From Straminergon stramineum (Eukaryota; Streptophyta; Bryopsida; Hypnales; Calliergonaceae): a stretch of DNA of 64,000 nucleotides. Of this stretch, positions 36,432 to 48,086 are shown piece by piece. Within the stretch, counting starts at the first letter, position 1; every line of letters starts with the position of its first letter. A model generated the notes under the pieces. The model did no database searches and was not told the origin of the DNA. It saw only the letters and a list, made by a program, of their open reading frames with translations. The position numbers were made by a program, and so were the translations under genes. The stretch is taken from assembly GCA_963920665.1 (NCBI GenBank), contig OY987273.1, forward strand, positions 1,180,501 through 1,244,500. The letters are read 5' to 3'.

Positions 36432-38016
36432 CTATGAGAGGACAGAGTCCCCAAAGACGAATTTGGGTGGTTTCATGAACCATGGTTTATCCATGAGGAG
36501 GTCCACCACTTGTGCACATGTTGGTCTTCTGTTAACATCAGGATCACCTGGTTCACGTAACTTCATGGCAAAATACCTTGATGACTCATGATTTCTAAAT
36601 AAGTCCTTGTTGTATTCAACCATGTGTTCTATGTTCATACGTTGGGTCCACTTTCCAATCGAATAAGAGTCAAATTTCACCGAATATTTGTAGGTCACTT
36701 TCATCACATCTAGACTCGTATCTGAACACTATGGCCCAAACAAATAGAACAACTCTGGAGCTGCCCACCAATGGCCCATCCTCTCAACATCAAATTTTTC
36801 TTATTTTTCATATCCAAAATGCGAGGGAGATCCTTCTTGAATACGACTTGCAATTCCCCAATCACAAATCCCAATATTAATCTCTTCATCTGAGAAGGGG
36901 GGATAATGCAACAATATGTTCACAAGTGACAAGTCATTGTGTAGCACCCCTACATTGTGCAAGAGACTTGTCACATAAACTAGGGCCCACGCCAACTTTG
37001 CCTTGTGTCTTTGGAAGAGGCTAATTTCTTTTTGTTGTTGGACTGTAAGTTGCTTGACCAACTTGATTTCATGCCATTCAGCATGCGGCACCACCTTCTC
37101 ATTCAAATGAAGCAATTCTTTGAAATTACCACCATTCCACCACAAAGTGTATGCTTCCATTGTTTGGTCATGGACAACTAGAAATTTAATAATGGCTAGA
37201 TGATTCAACGAGCATACCAAAGCCTCTACTGACTGCTCCACCCTTGCATCACATTTGTTCCTTTGCTTTGACAATTTCCTTGCAAAATGTACATGTGCTG
37301 GGATTGTGGACATCCCTTCAATGCGTACCTTGCACACCTTTGCATATCCTCCTTGATGGTCAAATCTAGTAAGTGGGACCACCTTGGCCTTGGAGTAGAC
37401 CCACATGATACATGAACCACTATCTCTTGTAAATGTAGCCTTCAATGCATCTGTCTGCCACCCCATACCCCTAGCTTTAGACCTTGACAATCATTTTGCT
37501 GCAATTTGCCACCATCTTCTCACAGAACTCCTGGGCCCTATCCATTTCTCCAAATCCAGGCACTATAGGTCGCAACTCAAGCATCAACTTTTTGGTGTTG
37601 AATATACCTGCTTGTAGGCAATTGCCAATCCACGTTTGCCATTGGTTGAAATACACTTCATCCACATCTACATAGTCCAAAGATTCCTTGCATTTCCTTG
37701 TAATAAAGTCCTCCAAGTCATCCTTCAAGGATTGAATGCCTGCCTCTTTATTTCTCAAGTATTTCCTCTATAAATATTGTACACTATTTTCCTCTTACCA
37801 TTGCACACAAGCCTCATGCGCATAGGTCGTATATTGTGTTGGAGGATAGGTAGGGTCCTTATTGTGTGATGTCTTGGACTTTTTTGTCTTGGATGGTCCA
37901 GCACCCCCAATTACCTCCTTGGTAGTTATATCTACAACAAACACTGCAGGATTGTCAAGGTCCTTGTCCCAAGCTGATATCCGACCCGTACTACTTCCTT
38001 CCTTTGAAGTAGACAT
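36432..38016 (-). pseudogene. Protein-kinase-like pseudogene
   Basis: The start is placed at MSTSKEGSS (38016). A basic/acidic N-terminal part (GAGPSKTKKSKTSHNKD) and a helical region precede a kinase-like domain: GGYAKVCKV (glycine loop), FARK (Lys of strand 3), SVEALVCSLNHLAIIKF (helix C), VLHNDLSLVNILL (in place of HRDLKPxN), ICDWGIASR (in place of DFG), AAPELFY (APE) and DVNRRPTCAQVVDLL (subdomain XI). Stops break it near 37796, 37760, 37490 and 36800. HND and DWG make catalysis doubtful. It shares its leader sequence and upstream GC array with the gene at 34614, so it looks like part of the same element family. A kinase within such a unit may be a captured host gene. Confidence 0.6.
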
Positions 38017-38154
38017 GGTCCTCTTTTGAAAAACGAGGCGTTCTTGACTTGAACTTAGCGAGGAAAATGGACAAAAACTTCCCCTTCTGAAGTCACCTTG
38101 GCCCACGAGCACGCATTTAGCCACTTCAAGGTGGATGAAAGCCAATGCGCAAGA

Positions 38155-38385
38155 CCAAGAATGGCGACCGCAGGTCTGGGCGACCGCTTAAGTACCTGAG
38201 GTCACATTGGGGCACTTGCGGGTTTGGTGCATGTAAAACGGGCAACTGTGGGTATGGGGTAACCGCAGGTATGGAGGCGACCGTAGGAGGGGGCGATTGT
38301 GGGTTCCACAGTTGCTCGTAGATCTAGGCGACCATGGGTTTTGGGGTGACCATTGGTGTGGAGGCAACTGTGGGTCTAAAAATGA
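38155..38385 (-). repeat. GC-rich minisatellite array 3 (minus orientation)
   Basis: Units such as GCGACCGCAGGTCTGGG and GCGACCGTAGGAGGGG. It lies about 140 bp upstream of the kinase-like start at 38016, with its C-rich strand on the coding strand. Confidence 0.75.
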
Positions 38386-39403
38386 TGGACCATCATAAAT
38401 AATAGCAAAAAGAACCCATCATATGGGGAAGAAACATTGGCATTACAACTTCCCACTTCTATTTCGCTTGCTTTTAAATAAAATTATAAGACCACTTTGA
38501 TATGGTCTAGAATGTGGAATTAGATTTTGAGTTGTTTCTTTATGGTTCCAAAAATATGTCTACATTGTTCACAAAGAAAAAAAAAGGAATGGGCCAAAAG
38601 GGAAAAAGGGAATCAAAAATACAAAAGTATGTGACATGATTGACTTCTATTGAAACAAAAAGGGAGAACTTGAAATGCTTGCATTCTACCATTATATAAT
38701 AATATTATAGAGGTTACTTTAGAAGTGTCCAAAGTCTTCTTCTAATTTCTTCAAGTTTGCTCTACATTGAATATGAGTTCAACTTTTTTACACAACCCTA
38801 AACCCTTTTGGGGTGGAAAAGGTCATAAATGCAAACAAACATGTTGCAGAGTACATTGAAATGAACAACAAATGAAGCATATGCACATCAAATCAAAAGA
38901 TTGTTGTCTTTGATGAAGACATTGTTCAAACCATCAAGGGTGTTTGAATGCTATCATTTCTTTTTTTTGCATGCCAACCCTTCAAAATTTGTCACCCACA
39001 AGATACAAGATATTTCTAAATGGACAAGTGGGACACATTTGAAATCATCTTTCTTAGACGTTGTAAATTGTTAAGTTACAAATTATAGATGCGGTCTTTG
39101 GAAGTAAACTTTCCAAGGAGGACCACCCCTTCTTACACTACAAAATTTACAGGATGAAGAGATGCTCTTCTATCCTGTATAGAGAGTTTCTATCATTTAT
39201 GGACTCAAAATTAGCCACCTGATCGTTTAAAGATGAAGAACCATAACATGCAAATCCTTATACAATGTATGATTTCTTTCGCTAAGTATTCTATAGAGGA
39301 CATTCAATATGTTTTTGTAAAAGCTATCCAAGGTTTACTTAAACTTTTGTATACAAAAAATAATCTCTCTCCAAAAAGACAAAACATCAAGTTCGGTCAC
39401 TCC
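38386..39403. other. No gene recognised
   Basis: AT-rich; no motif-bearing frame and no clear repeat. Confidence 0.5.
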
Positions 39404-39615
39404 GGTAGGTGAGTAGGAAACGTCACTTGATTCCCAAGGTTTCAGAGATGTACTATGAGGGTTTAGACGGTCAGTATTGAATTTCATATGGAAATGTATG
39501 AGGTGCAAGGTTGCACCACATATATTTCCATAAGAAAGTCAATACTAATTTCTTATGACTCTCATGGACCATCCCCTAGACCTTGAGAATGAAATCACCT
39601 TCCCTCCCACATACC
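39404..39615. repeat. Long imperfect foldback (about 105-bp arms)
   Basis: The central part, 39473-39508 against 39511-39546, pairs at 31 of 36 positions around a 2-base loop (GGTGCAA-GG-TTGCACC). The outer parts (from GGTAGGTGAGTAGG to TCCCTCCCACATACC) also pair, with mismatches, giving a shape like a plant miRNA precursor or a foldback MITE. No known mature miRNA is recognised in the arms. Confidence 0.7.
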
Positions 39616-39634
39616 ATAGGGAACTAGCTTGAGG

Positions 39635-39745
39635 TCTTTTTTTTTTTTTGTAGGTTGGCTACAAGAACCAAATCAAATTGATCTTATTGGGGATCGAACC
39701 CAACACCTCCACAAGAACAATGACTTCCAAGAAGCCAATAATTTC
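39635..39745 (-). mobile_element. tRNA-derived SINE candidate
   Basis: On minus, TGGCTTCTTGG (39737-39727) resembles a pol III A box. GGTTCGATCC (39700-39691) fits the B-box consensus exactly, starting 37 bases later. The unit ends in a run of 14 A (39649-39636). No convincing target duplication is seen. The 5' limit is approximate. Confidence 0.55.
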
Positions 39746-39849
39746 CATGCATCACCTGAAGATGCCTTGAAGACCCCAAGGTCCTAATGAAGTGACTTGT
39801 TCTTGGATGTTAAAAGTTGAATTTGTTATACTTATTAAAACTTCTTTGG

Positions 39850-40560
39850 ATTGGAAGGCACGCCCTTGCCCGCGGTCGCCCAGGACTTGAAGTCGCCCCC
39901 ACCCGTGATCACCCGCCATTCCACCAAATCAGGCTCAACAACACCAAGCTAGAAGACCACGCCCCCACCCACGGTTGCCCAAGACCTAAACTCGCCCCCC
40001 ACCTACAGTTGCCCCCCATTCCACCAAATTGGGCTTGAAACCACCATGACTTGAAGTCGCTCCCACCCGTGATCGCCGAGGACCTAAACTTGACCCCCAC
40101 CCGCAGTCGCCTCCCATTCCACCAAATTGCGCTCCACAACACCAAGACTCAAAGTTGCCCCCCACTCGAAGTTGCCCCCCATTCCTACAAATTGGGCTCC
40201 ACAACACCAAAACTTGAAGTCGCCCAGGACCTGAACTCGCCCCCTACTCGTAGTCGCCGCCTATTCCAACAAATTGGGCTCCACAACACCAAGACTTGAA
40301 GTCGCCCCATCCGCGGTTGCCCAGGACCTAAACTTGCCCCTCACCCACAGTCACCCCCCATTCCAACAAATTGGGCTCCAGAAATCCAAGACTTGAAATC
40401 TCCCCCACTTGCAGTCGCCCATGACCTGAACTCGCCCCCCACCCGCAGTCCCCCCCCATTCCAACAAATTGGGCTCAACAACACCAGCCAGAAGACCACG
40501 CCCCCACCCGTAGTCGCCTAGGACTTGAACTCATCCCCAACCAGCAATCGCCTCTACCTT
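39850..40560 (+). repeat. GC-rich minisatellite array 4 with higher-order unit
   Basis: The ACCCGCAGTCGCCCC family, here organised into about seven larger units marked by CCATTCCACCAAATTGGGCT near 39913, 40016, 40115, 40178, 40261, 40348 and 40455 (spacings 63-107 bp). No gene start lies close downstream. Confidence 0.8.
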
Positions 40561-40744
40561 AAAGTCACGATAGTCTAGAAACCAACGTAGCAGAAGACAT
40601 GAGCCATCTCCAACTCTAATGAAGTCTGACTTCATTATGTCTTCCATAGACTACAACTAACCTGTCCTTCAATGTTGGTAGCTAGTTAATACTACATAAT
40701 CAATCTATAAATATAGAAATTTGAATAAGACTAATTACACAAAT

Positions 40745-40815
40745 TGAAGAGGGTTTTCCAAACCCTAACCCTATACCCTATACTCTATACCCTAAACCCT
40801 AGAGAAAAACCCTGG
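40745..40815. repeat. Short interstitial telomere-like tract
   Basis: AAACCCTAACCCTATACCCT and neighbouring variants such as CCCTAAACCCTAGAG: degenerate copies of CCCTAAA. Confidence 0.6.
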
Positions 40816-41019
40816 ACCTTCTCTATGTATGCCACCCCAAAAGTAATGTACTTCTATTTTTTAGGGTGGATAAAATGACAAACACATGTGAGTTGCTTTT
40901 CATTATATGTTATAAAAAATTTTGAACTCCTAAACCTTGCACTTATAAGATATAAACCATTCAAAGTGTCATTTCCTAACTTTTTAATCTTCAATAAATT
41001 CAATATTCATTCACCCCTT

Positions 41020-42015
41020 CAAATGTGTTTTAAATCCCCTTGATGTATCAAGGGGAGGACTATATTGAAATTCCTATGTTGGAGGATGGAAAATGAAATG
41101 ATGAGGAGAAGGGCTTCTCCAAGTCTCCATTTCGTAAACCACTTCTTATGTAGATAAAAAGATTTCTTCTTCATGCATCCCATGGTGTTAGTATTTATTT
41201 TATACATCATTTCCCCCCAAAAGGGAAGGTCTCCTCCAAATGTACTCCCTCCAAAAATTAAAATAGGAAATGATCATGTTGAATTTTACATGAGCACGAG
41301 GGAAAAAAATGTCAAAGAGAAGAGCTTCTCCAAGTCTCCATTTCGTAAACCACTTCTTATGTAGATAAAAAGATTTCTTCTTCATGCATCCTACAATGTT
41401 AGTATTCTTTTTGTACATCGTTTCCCCCAAAAGGGAAGGTCTCCTCTAAATGTACTCTCTCGAAAAATTAAAATAGGAAATGGTCATGTTGAATTTTACA
41501 TGAGCACGAGGAAAATAAATAAAAAATGTGAAGGAGAAGAGCTTCCCCAAGTCTCCATTTCTTAAAACCACTTCTTATGTAGATAAAAAGATTTTTTCTT
41601 CATGCATCCCACAGTGTTAGTAATTTTTTTGTACATCGTTTTGCCCCAAAGGGAAGGTCTCCTCCAAATGTACTCCCTCCAAAAATTAAAATAGGAAATG
41701 GTCATGTTGAATTTTACATGAGCACAAGGAAAAATAAAAAGAATGTCAATTAGAAGAGCTTCCCCAAGTCTCCATTTCTTAAAACCACTTCTTATGTAGA
41801 TAGAAAGATTTTTTCTTCATGCATCCCACAGTGTTAGTATTTTTTTTGTACATCGTTTCTCCCCACTAGGAAAGTTCTCCTCTAAATGTACTCCCTCCAA
41901 AAATTAAAATAGGAAATGGTTACGTTGAATTTTACATGACCACATGGATGGATGAAGGAGAAATGAAATGTTAGGAAGAAGGGCTTTTCCAAATCTCCAC
42001 TTCCTAAACCAATTT
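41020..42015 (+). repeat. Tandem repeat, about 211-225-bp unit, 4-5 copies
   Basis: The phrase CTTCTCCAAGTCTCCATTTC recurs at 41114, 41325, 41542, 41759 and, weaker, 41984. Each unit also has TTATGTAGATAAAAAGATTT, GGGAAGGTCTCCTC and GAATTTTACATGAGCAC. The repeated minus-strand frame (GCMKKKSFYLHKKWFTKWRL) is a by-product of the repeat. Confidence 0.9.
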
Positions 42016-42169
42016 TCTTTCTTTATTACTTAATTAATTTTTGATCACTTAGTATTGAATGCCTCAATCTTAAGATTTTCTGGAGTGAATCCTTAGAAAA
42101 GGGGGGAGTGGTACTTGAAAAGTTTGAACACCTTCCCTCCAATTTGTAAGGGGGAAAACTCAAACTCAT

Positions 42170-42760
42170 GTTTTTTGGCGCCCTTGACCCGCGGTTGCCC
42201 CATATGCAGCTGCCTCCATCGTCATGAACTGGAAGACCTTTCTGAATCTGAGACCCGTGGTCATTCCATTACCCGCAGTCGCCCAAGAAATGACCTATGG
42301 TCACCCTACATGCAGCCACCCCCTATACCCACGGTTGCCCAGGAAATGACCTGTAGTCGTCCTATATGCAACCGCCCCCCTACACTCAAGGTCTCCTTCT
42401 AGAAACTCTAATTTTTCCTAAATGGTAGTTTCTAGATAGGGGGATCCAGACCTGCAATCGCCCCATATGCAGCCGCCCCCATCATCATGAATTGGAAGAC
42501 CTTTTTGAATCTAAGACCGACGGTCCCCCATTACCCGCGGTCGCTGAAGAAATGACCTGTAGTCGCCCTATATGCAGCTGCCTCCTATACCCGCGATCGC
42601 CTAGGAAATGACTTGTAGTCGCCCTATATGTAGTTGCCTCCCTACACCCGAGGTCTCCTTCCAAAAACTCTAATTTTTCCTGAATGGCAGTTTTTGAATA
42701 GTGGGACCCAAACCTGAGGTCACCTTCTTCCCGCACGCGCCCTAGGTGACTTCGGGTACT
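42170..42760 (+). repeat. GC-rich minisatellite array 5, internally duplicated
   Basis: Two units of about 263 bp beginning CCCCATATGCAGC at 42198 and 42461. Each contains GGAAGACCTTT.TGAATCT and GAAATGACCTGTAGTCG, built on the same C-rich motif. Confidence 0.8.
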
Positions 42761-42882
42761 TCAGGGGATATTGGATTCCTAGGTTGCCACTTCCTTTGTC
42801 GCACTACACCTTTCATCCGCCTTGAAGCGTCTGACTACTAGTTTGTTGGTTGAAAAGATTGGAACAGAAGTTGGAGGTAAAG

Positions 42883-43059
42883 ATGTCGTGGCCAAAGGCA
42901 CACATTAGGTTCATTTCATTGTTCAAGAAGTGGTGGATCCAAAATAAGATGTAGAACCATGACTTGACTCTTTTGAAGAGGGAAGAGAGAGTGGCAAGAG
43001 CCCAAATAGAACTAGAAAAGAAGAAAAGGGATGAACAAGGGGAAATGGATGGAGTATAA
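42883..43059 (+). pseudogene. Small coding remnant (Lys/Glu-rich), unknown
   Basis: Reads MSWPKAHIRFISLFKKWW, then a TAG, then REERVARAQIELEKKKRDEQ and a TAA. It follows GC array 5, as other relics follow theirs. Probably a scrap of an element gene; low certainty. Confidence 0.25.
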
Positions 43060-43929
43060 ATTAGGTGGCTCTTGTTTCTTTTATGACTATGTACTTCTTC
43101 CAAGATATATGACGAAAAAGGTTTTGTCCTTAGTTTTGTTGAAATACAAGAACGTTTATTTTTATTTTTTGTGAATGAAAATGTGATTGCATTTGGATCC
43201 AAACACTTGAATTTTTGACAAATTTTGATGATTTCAAGTTATGTGAATGTTAATTTCTTGCAAAATTTGTGTAGTGTTGAAAAAAAAAGAATTCTAGTAA
43301 CTTTGAGTCTACACAAAGAACCCTCAATAAATTTAATCTCCATCATCCATGAGAGTTTCAATATAAGTTCATATGGTTGCATTTTTCTGTATTTTAACAT
43401 ATGGTTTGAACATATTGTAAATGACAATATCCCCATGCTCTTCAACCTATGAATGTGTGGACTGTTCTTGAGATTTATAATTTGGGAAAAAACATCATAA
43501 AAAGGTACTCAAAAGAATACTTTTGGAATTGATAGAGAAATGGAAGTTATGCATTTTGAGTTGTGGATTCCATGTATATGGTTTGATCAACCAATGTTGT
43601 CCCCCATTTTTCTTTTTAATTTGAAAGAGAAAGTTCTTAATTTTTTCCAAATTTGAGTACAAGCTAATTCTATTTATTTTTGATTAAGTTTGTTGGAATG
43701 GATTTGAAATGAGTTTCCCTTCATGTGGTAGTTTAAAAAAAAATTGTATTCTTTAAGTCTATGACCATTTTCCTAAATATCTCTTTTTGAAGTATCTATA
43801 AATACCAAGTCAAACCCTTGGATAGCATTTAGGGTTTAATAAAATATCTATCTAAACTAAGATGACTTTCATCTAGAAACTCAACGATGGAACGCTAACG
43901 GGATAACAGAAATGGTGTTGGGTCCTAAG
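43060..43929. other. AT-rich spacer, nothing recognised
   Basis: No gene or repeat that I can support. Confidence 0.5.
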
Positions 43930-44265
43930 CATAAGTGTGGTTGCCCTTCAAGTCCCCAAAGCCGCCTCTTGAGACCCACGATCGCCCCCCCTTCTACCTG
44001 AAGTCACCCCACCCAAGACCCACAGCCGCCACCCTTCTATCCGCACTCGCCCCCCCTAGACCCGTAATTGCTCGCTTCTACCCGCAATCGTCTTGCCATA
44101 GACCTGCAGTCACTCCCTTTTCAACCCGCACTCGCCTCCCTTGGTCCCGCACTCACCCCCCCTAGACCCGCAATCACCCTTTCATCCGCATGCGCGCTCC
44201 TAGTACGAACCGTTGACCCATAGTCGCCCACGGGGCGAGTGCGCCTGTTACTAGGTCGCCCATTT
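43930..44265 (+). repeat. GC-rich minisatellite array 6
   Basis: Units such as ACCCGCAATCGTC and CTAGACCCGCAATCACCC, about 290 bp upstream of the hAT ATG at 44551. A possible TATA box (GTATAAAGC, near 44319) lies between. Confidence 0.8.
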
Positions 44266-44550
44266 CTTGCACCCATTCTTGCTCTTAGTGGGCGACTTGT
44301 GGTGCTAGCAGGATTGTAGTATAAAGCTGAAGGGCCGGACTTTGATTTTCACCTTGCTCCGAGGATGAACTCATGACTTGAATCTTTGAAAGAGGCTTCT
44401 TGCGGATGTTTGGTTCTTTGGAGGGCAATGACTTGGTTTGTGTGGTTTAAAAGACCGTTCAAAGTAAGTGGCTTTGCCATTCTTTTTTCTAAATCAAGGC
44501 TCTGATTCATATGATAATATTGTTTTAAAAACTCATAGGCGAGGAACAAT

Positions 44551-47500
44551 ATGGCTGGTCGGGGTGAGGTGAGGAGGACTACCATTAACGATATGAGGAG
44601 AGCCACGAAGGAGTGGGAACCTTGGTTGGTTGTAGACATTGACCGTCAGTTTGTGGGAAACACACGAATATGTGTTTTCTGTGGGTGGACCTCCGTGATT
44701 GTACGAAAGTGGGCATTCTGTCACTTTGGATATAGCAGCAGGATTGCATTAGAGCGATGTAAGAAAATCCCATGGGCAGTATTGCAAAAGTTTAGGACTT
44801 GTGGTGGGGTTATTCTGAAGGAAATGAGCTTTGAACAAATGCATGAGGAGGTTCCAGAATTTGATGTTGTGGATGAGACTATGGTAGAGCCTATGTTGGT
44901 GGGGGGTTGGGAGAGGTCAGAGGAGCCTAGTGCTACGAATGAACCAAAGCTTCCTATTACAAATTCAATAGATTCCACTCCTCAAACAATTTTGAGAAGG
45001 AGGAATAACCCTTCTATTTTTAGGCAAACTAGCATGGATGAGGCATTACAAAGTAGCACAAGAGCAAAGTTGGATACCATGTGGGCTTCCTTCTTTTATG
45101 AGGCTAGCATCGCGTTCAATGTTGCGCGCCATCCTACCTTTATGAAAGTAGTGAAAGAGACAGCGGCATGAGGACTACGATACCAACCGCCCTCATACAA
45201 TGCTTTGCATACAAGAATGATAGAGCCAAAGAAGGAAAGTGTTTCTAAAATGGTCATTGAGCGAACAAAGCACTCTATCAAAGTTTATGGAGCGACTATT
45301 TGTTCAGATGGTTGGTCTGATACTAATCACCGTCCATTATTGAATTTAATGCTTGTGTGTCCTATGGGGGATGTGCTTCTTGGATCGGTGGACACCACAG
45401 GGGAGAAGAAGGACATTGCATACACAACCAATATGATGGCGCAATACGTAGAAGAGGTTGGCCCCCAAAACATTGTCCAACTATGTACGGACAATGTCAT
45501 TGTCATGACAGGGACTTTGAAGGCATTACAAGAGAAATATCCTCACATGTATACCCAAGGATGCGCAACACACATTTTGGACTTGCTTTTGGAAGACTAG
45601 GCAAAAGATGGCAAGGTGAAGAAAATAGTTTAACGTTGTACGTAGATTGTAAAGTACATCAAGAGGTACCATTCCACATTGGCTCTCTTCCGAAAGTACT
45701 CCCCGAACAAGGCATTGCAAATGCCTTGTAAAACACGCTTTACAGTGAACTTCCTCATGATATCGCGTGTGGTGGAGTGCAAGTCAGCGTTGATTTGAGT
45801 GATAATGGATAAGACATATGTGCAATTTGAAGCTAATTTGGAACATCGCCAAAATGGAGATATATTGAAAATGCGAGCCCGTATAGCACGAGAGGACATT
45901 CATTCGGAATCTTTTTGGGTGGAGTGTGATAATTTTTTGCACATAGTGGAGCCCGTCCTTATTGCTCTCTGAGTGTTTGAAGGGAAAGCCCCAGCAATGC
46001 CTAAGGCTTGGTTGGTTATGAAGACTCTTTAAGAGCTTGTGAGGAGCTTGAGAAATGAACCTTTTTTTTCTAAATGATGAAATTGCAACAAAGTTTGAGA
46101 AGCATTTCGAGGCTCGTTGGAAATTGATGCTTACAGACCTACACTATGCAGGGGCACTCTTAAATCCTTTCTTGCTTGAAGTAGGAACCCTTCGTAAGGA
46201 CGGTGTGGCCAAAAGAGCCTTGAATTGGGTGCTTCAAAAAATGAGCGAGTCATTGGGATTATCATATTTGGAGGCATTGCAAGAGCTCACCCAGTTCAAA
46301 GAGAAGACAGGCCCTTTTGACCCCTTAGAAGAGGCTCCTGATATTAGACAATGTAAACTAATGCCTCATCAATGGTGGAATCTTGTGGGTGCTGATGTTT
46401 TCCAAAAAATTGCAATGAGAGTTCTATCTTTGATGTGCTTAGCATCACCATGTGAAAGAAATTGGAGCATGTATTCGTTTGTGCACAATAAAGTGCGAAA
46501 TCGCCTAACCACATCTAAAGTGGAAGCATTGGTGTAAGGCCATATTCGTTATATTGAGACCTTTCACAGTCTCAATTTTATCCTTGACTCGAGGATAAAC
46601 CGTTTTATCTCTTTATTGGTATTTTCTTATAAATACGTAACAACACCAACTTTTAGAATTTTATTATAGGATCACTATTTGAGTATTATTTATTTTTGGT
46701 TTGAATTATTATTTTTTTAAATGAATTTTTTAATAACTAATGTTCTATCTGAAAATCTTCGAAAAGTCTCAATATAATGAATATGGCCTTGTGTATATCT
46801 ACACCAATAGTAAACTTGAATGTGAGAAACGTGGACACAATCTTGCAATGTTCTATGAAAAGTACCCTATGGATGGAAATACCTTGGAAGAGAATGAGGA
46901 GCCATTAGCTACATGTTCATCAAGGAATGGCGACCCAGTTAGAATGGCTCGAGTTGATGAGAACGTTAGGTTGGTAAAAGAGCACCTACATGGAAATATA
47001 TGGGCAAGATTGATTCATAGAGAAGACAGTCTTCTTCAGAGATACAACTATGGAAATACATTTACAGCTCAGAATAATAGGTACTACTCGGAGGAGGAGG
47101 AGGTTCAACGTGCACCGTGAAGGCCCCCGCAACCCTACTTTTGTGCTAGGGATAGGAATGTACCTCCTCCAATAAATTCATCGCCAACGAGGGCAAGTAC
47201 TCCTGACAACCCCAATGAAGGCGTAAATAATCCAATGCCAAGAAGAGCTGAGGAAGTAAGATCTCCAAATGTTGTAGATTAGGGTTCTACAACGGCAATG
47301 AACTTATGAAGCATTGCTCGAGTTGCTGAGGTAAATGAAAGGTAAGAGGCAACACCGCCAACACACGTCGAAGATGTTGTGCATACAAGCAGTCCACTAT
47401 CTCCATTACGGAGCCCCTTAAGAACAGAAAATGTGGAATATGATTTAGACTTGCCCTTGCAAGCTGTTATGAACCAGAATCGTATTGAGCCCTTAAGTGG

Positions 47501-48086
47501 AGGAGGAAATGCAAACAATGCTAGGGCGACTAGGTCTATACCAACCTGTACGAGTAGGCGGCCCTTGCATAATAGTCCTCTTAGGATTGTTGATAATGAA
47601 GGCCATGCCTCTACTCCGCAACCCACTCAACCCTCTTCAATTTTTGGCCCTGGAGAATCATCCTTGCTCATGCGTGAAGGCACAAGAGGACAGAAAAAGC
47701 GATTGAGGAAGACGTAGGAGAGGCTACAAAGAAATCCCAAACGACAGAACCATGTTGTCCAAAGATTCATCATAGATAAAGCCAATTCTACTTGAAACAT
47801 CTGGCAATCCAATAGAGGCGGACAACACCCTGCATCCAACCTTAATAGAACAATAGATGCATTGAGGTTGACTAAATGATTGGTGCAAACTAGTGGCGAT
47901 GGCGTCTTGGATACTAAAGTGTGGAACGTGAACTCAGAGGTAGAACATGAAGTGCAAAATGAACGAGTACGAAGGGAGGACAATGAGAATGACAACCATG
48001 ATGATAGTGAAAGGGTGGAGGAGTTGGATGATGATTCTGACCTTGACGTTGATGAGGTGCCTAGTGATTACACATATTCATCGTAA
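44551..48086 (+). pseudogene. hAT transposase pseudogene (BED finger, DUF659-like core, dimerisation domain)
   Basis: Starts MAGRGEVRRTTIND. A BED-like finger (CVFCGW...CHFGYSSRIALERC) lies at about residues 35-70. From 45100 the DUF659-type catalytic core reads PPSYNALHTR, GATICSDGWSDTNHRPLLN, LCTDNVIVMTG and HMYTQGCATHILDLLLED. The C-terminal dimerisation domain reads WWNLVGADVF...LSLMCLASPCERNWS...VRNRL. Breaks include a TGA at 45169, a TAG at 45598 (after LLED, where hAT proteins usually have Trp), a TGA near 45970 and frameshifts. A 255-bp MITE splits the end of the dimerisation domain after VEALV; the frame resumes at YIYTNSKLECEK. An acidic tail (DDDSDLDVDEVPSDYTYSS) ends at 48086. The family is clear; activity is excluded. 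Confidence 0.85.
46536..46790. mobile_element. 255-bp MITE, copy B, inserted in the hAT gene
   Basis: The reverse complement of copy A (15431-15685), same length and ends. It is flanked by GTGT (46532-46535) and GTGT (46791-46794). Taking out the element and one GTGT rejoins the hAT frame exactly (VEALV to YIYTNS). It brings a stop codon at its first bases (GTG TAA). Confidence 0.9.

Noticed and set aside
40745..40815. Chromosome end
   Set aside because: Telomere-like copies are few and degenerate, and complex DNA continues on both sides.
41019..41430. Two minus-strand frames with the same KKKSFYLHKKWFTKW sequence
   Set aside because: They repeat because the DNA is a tandem repeat; not a gene family.
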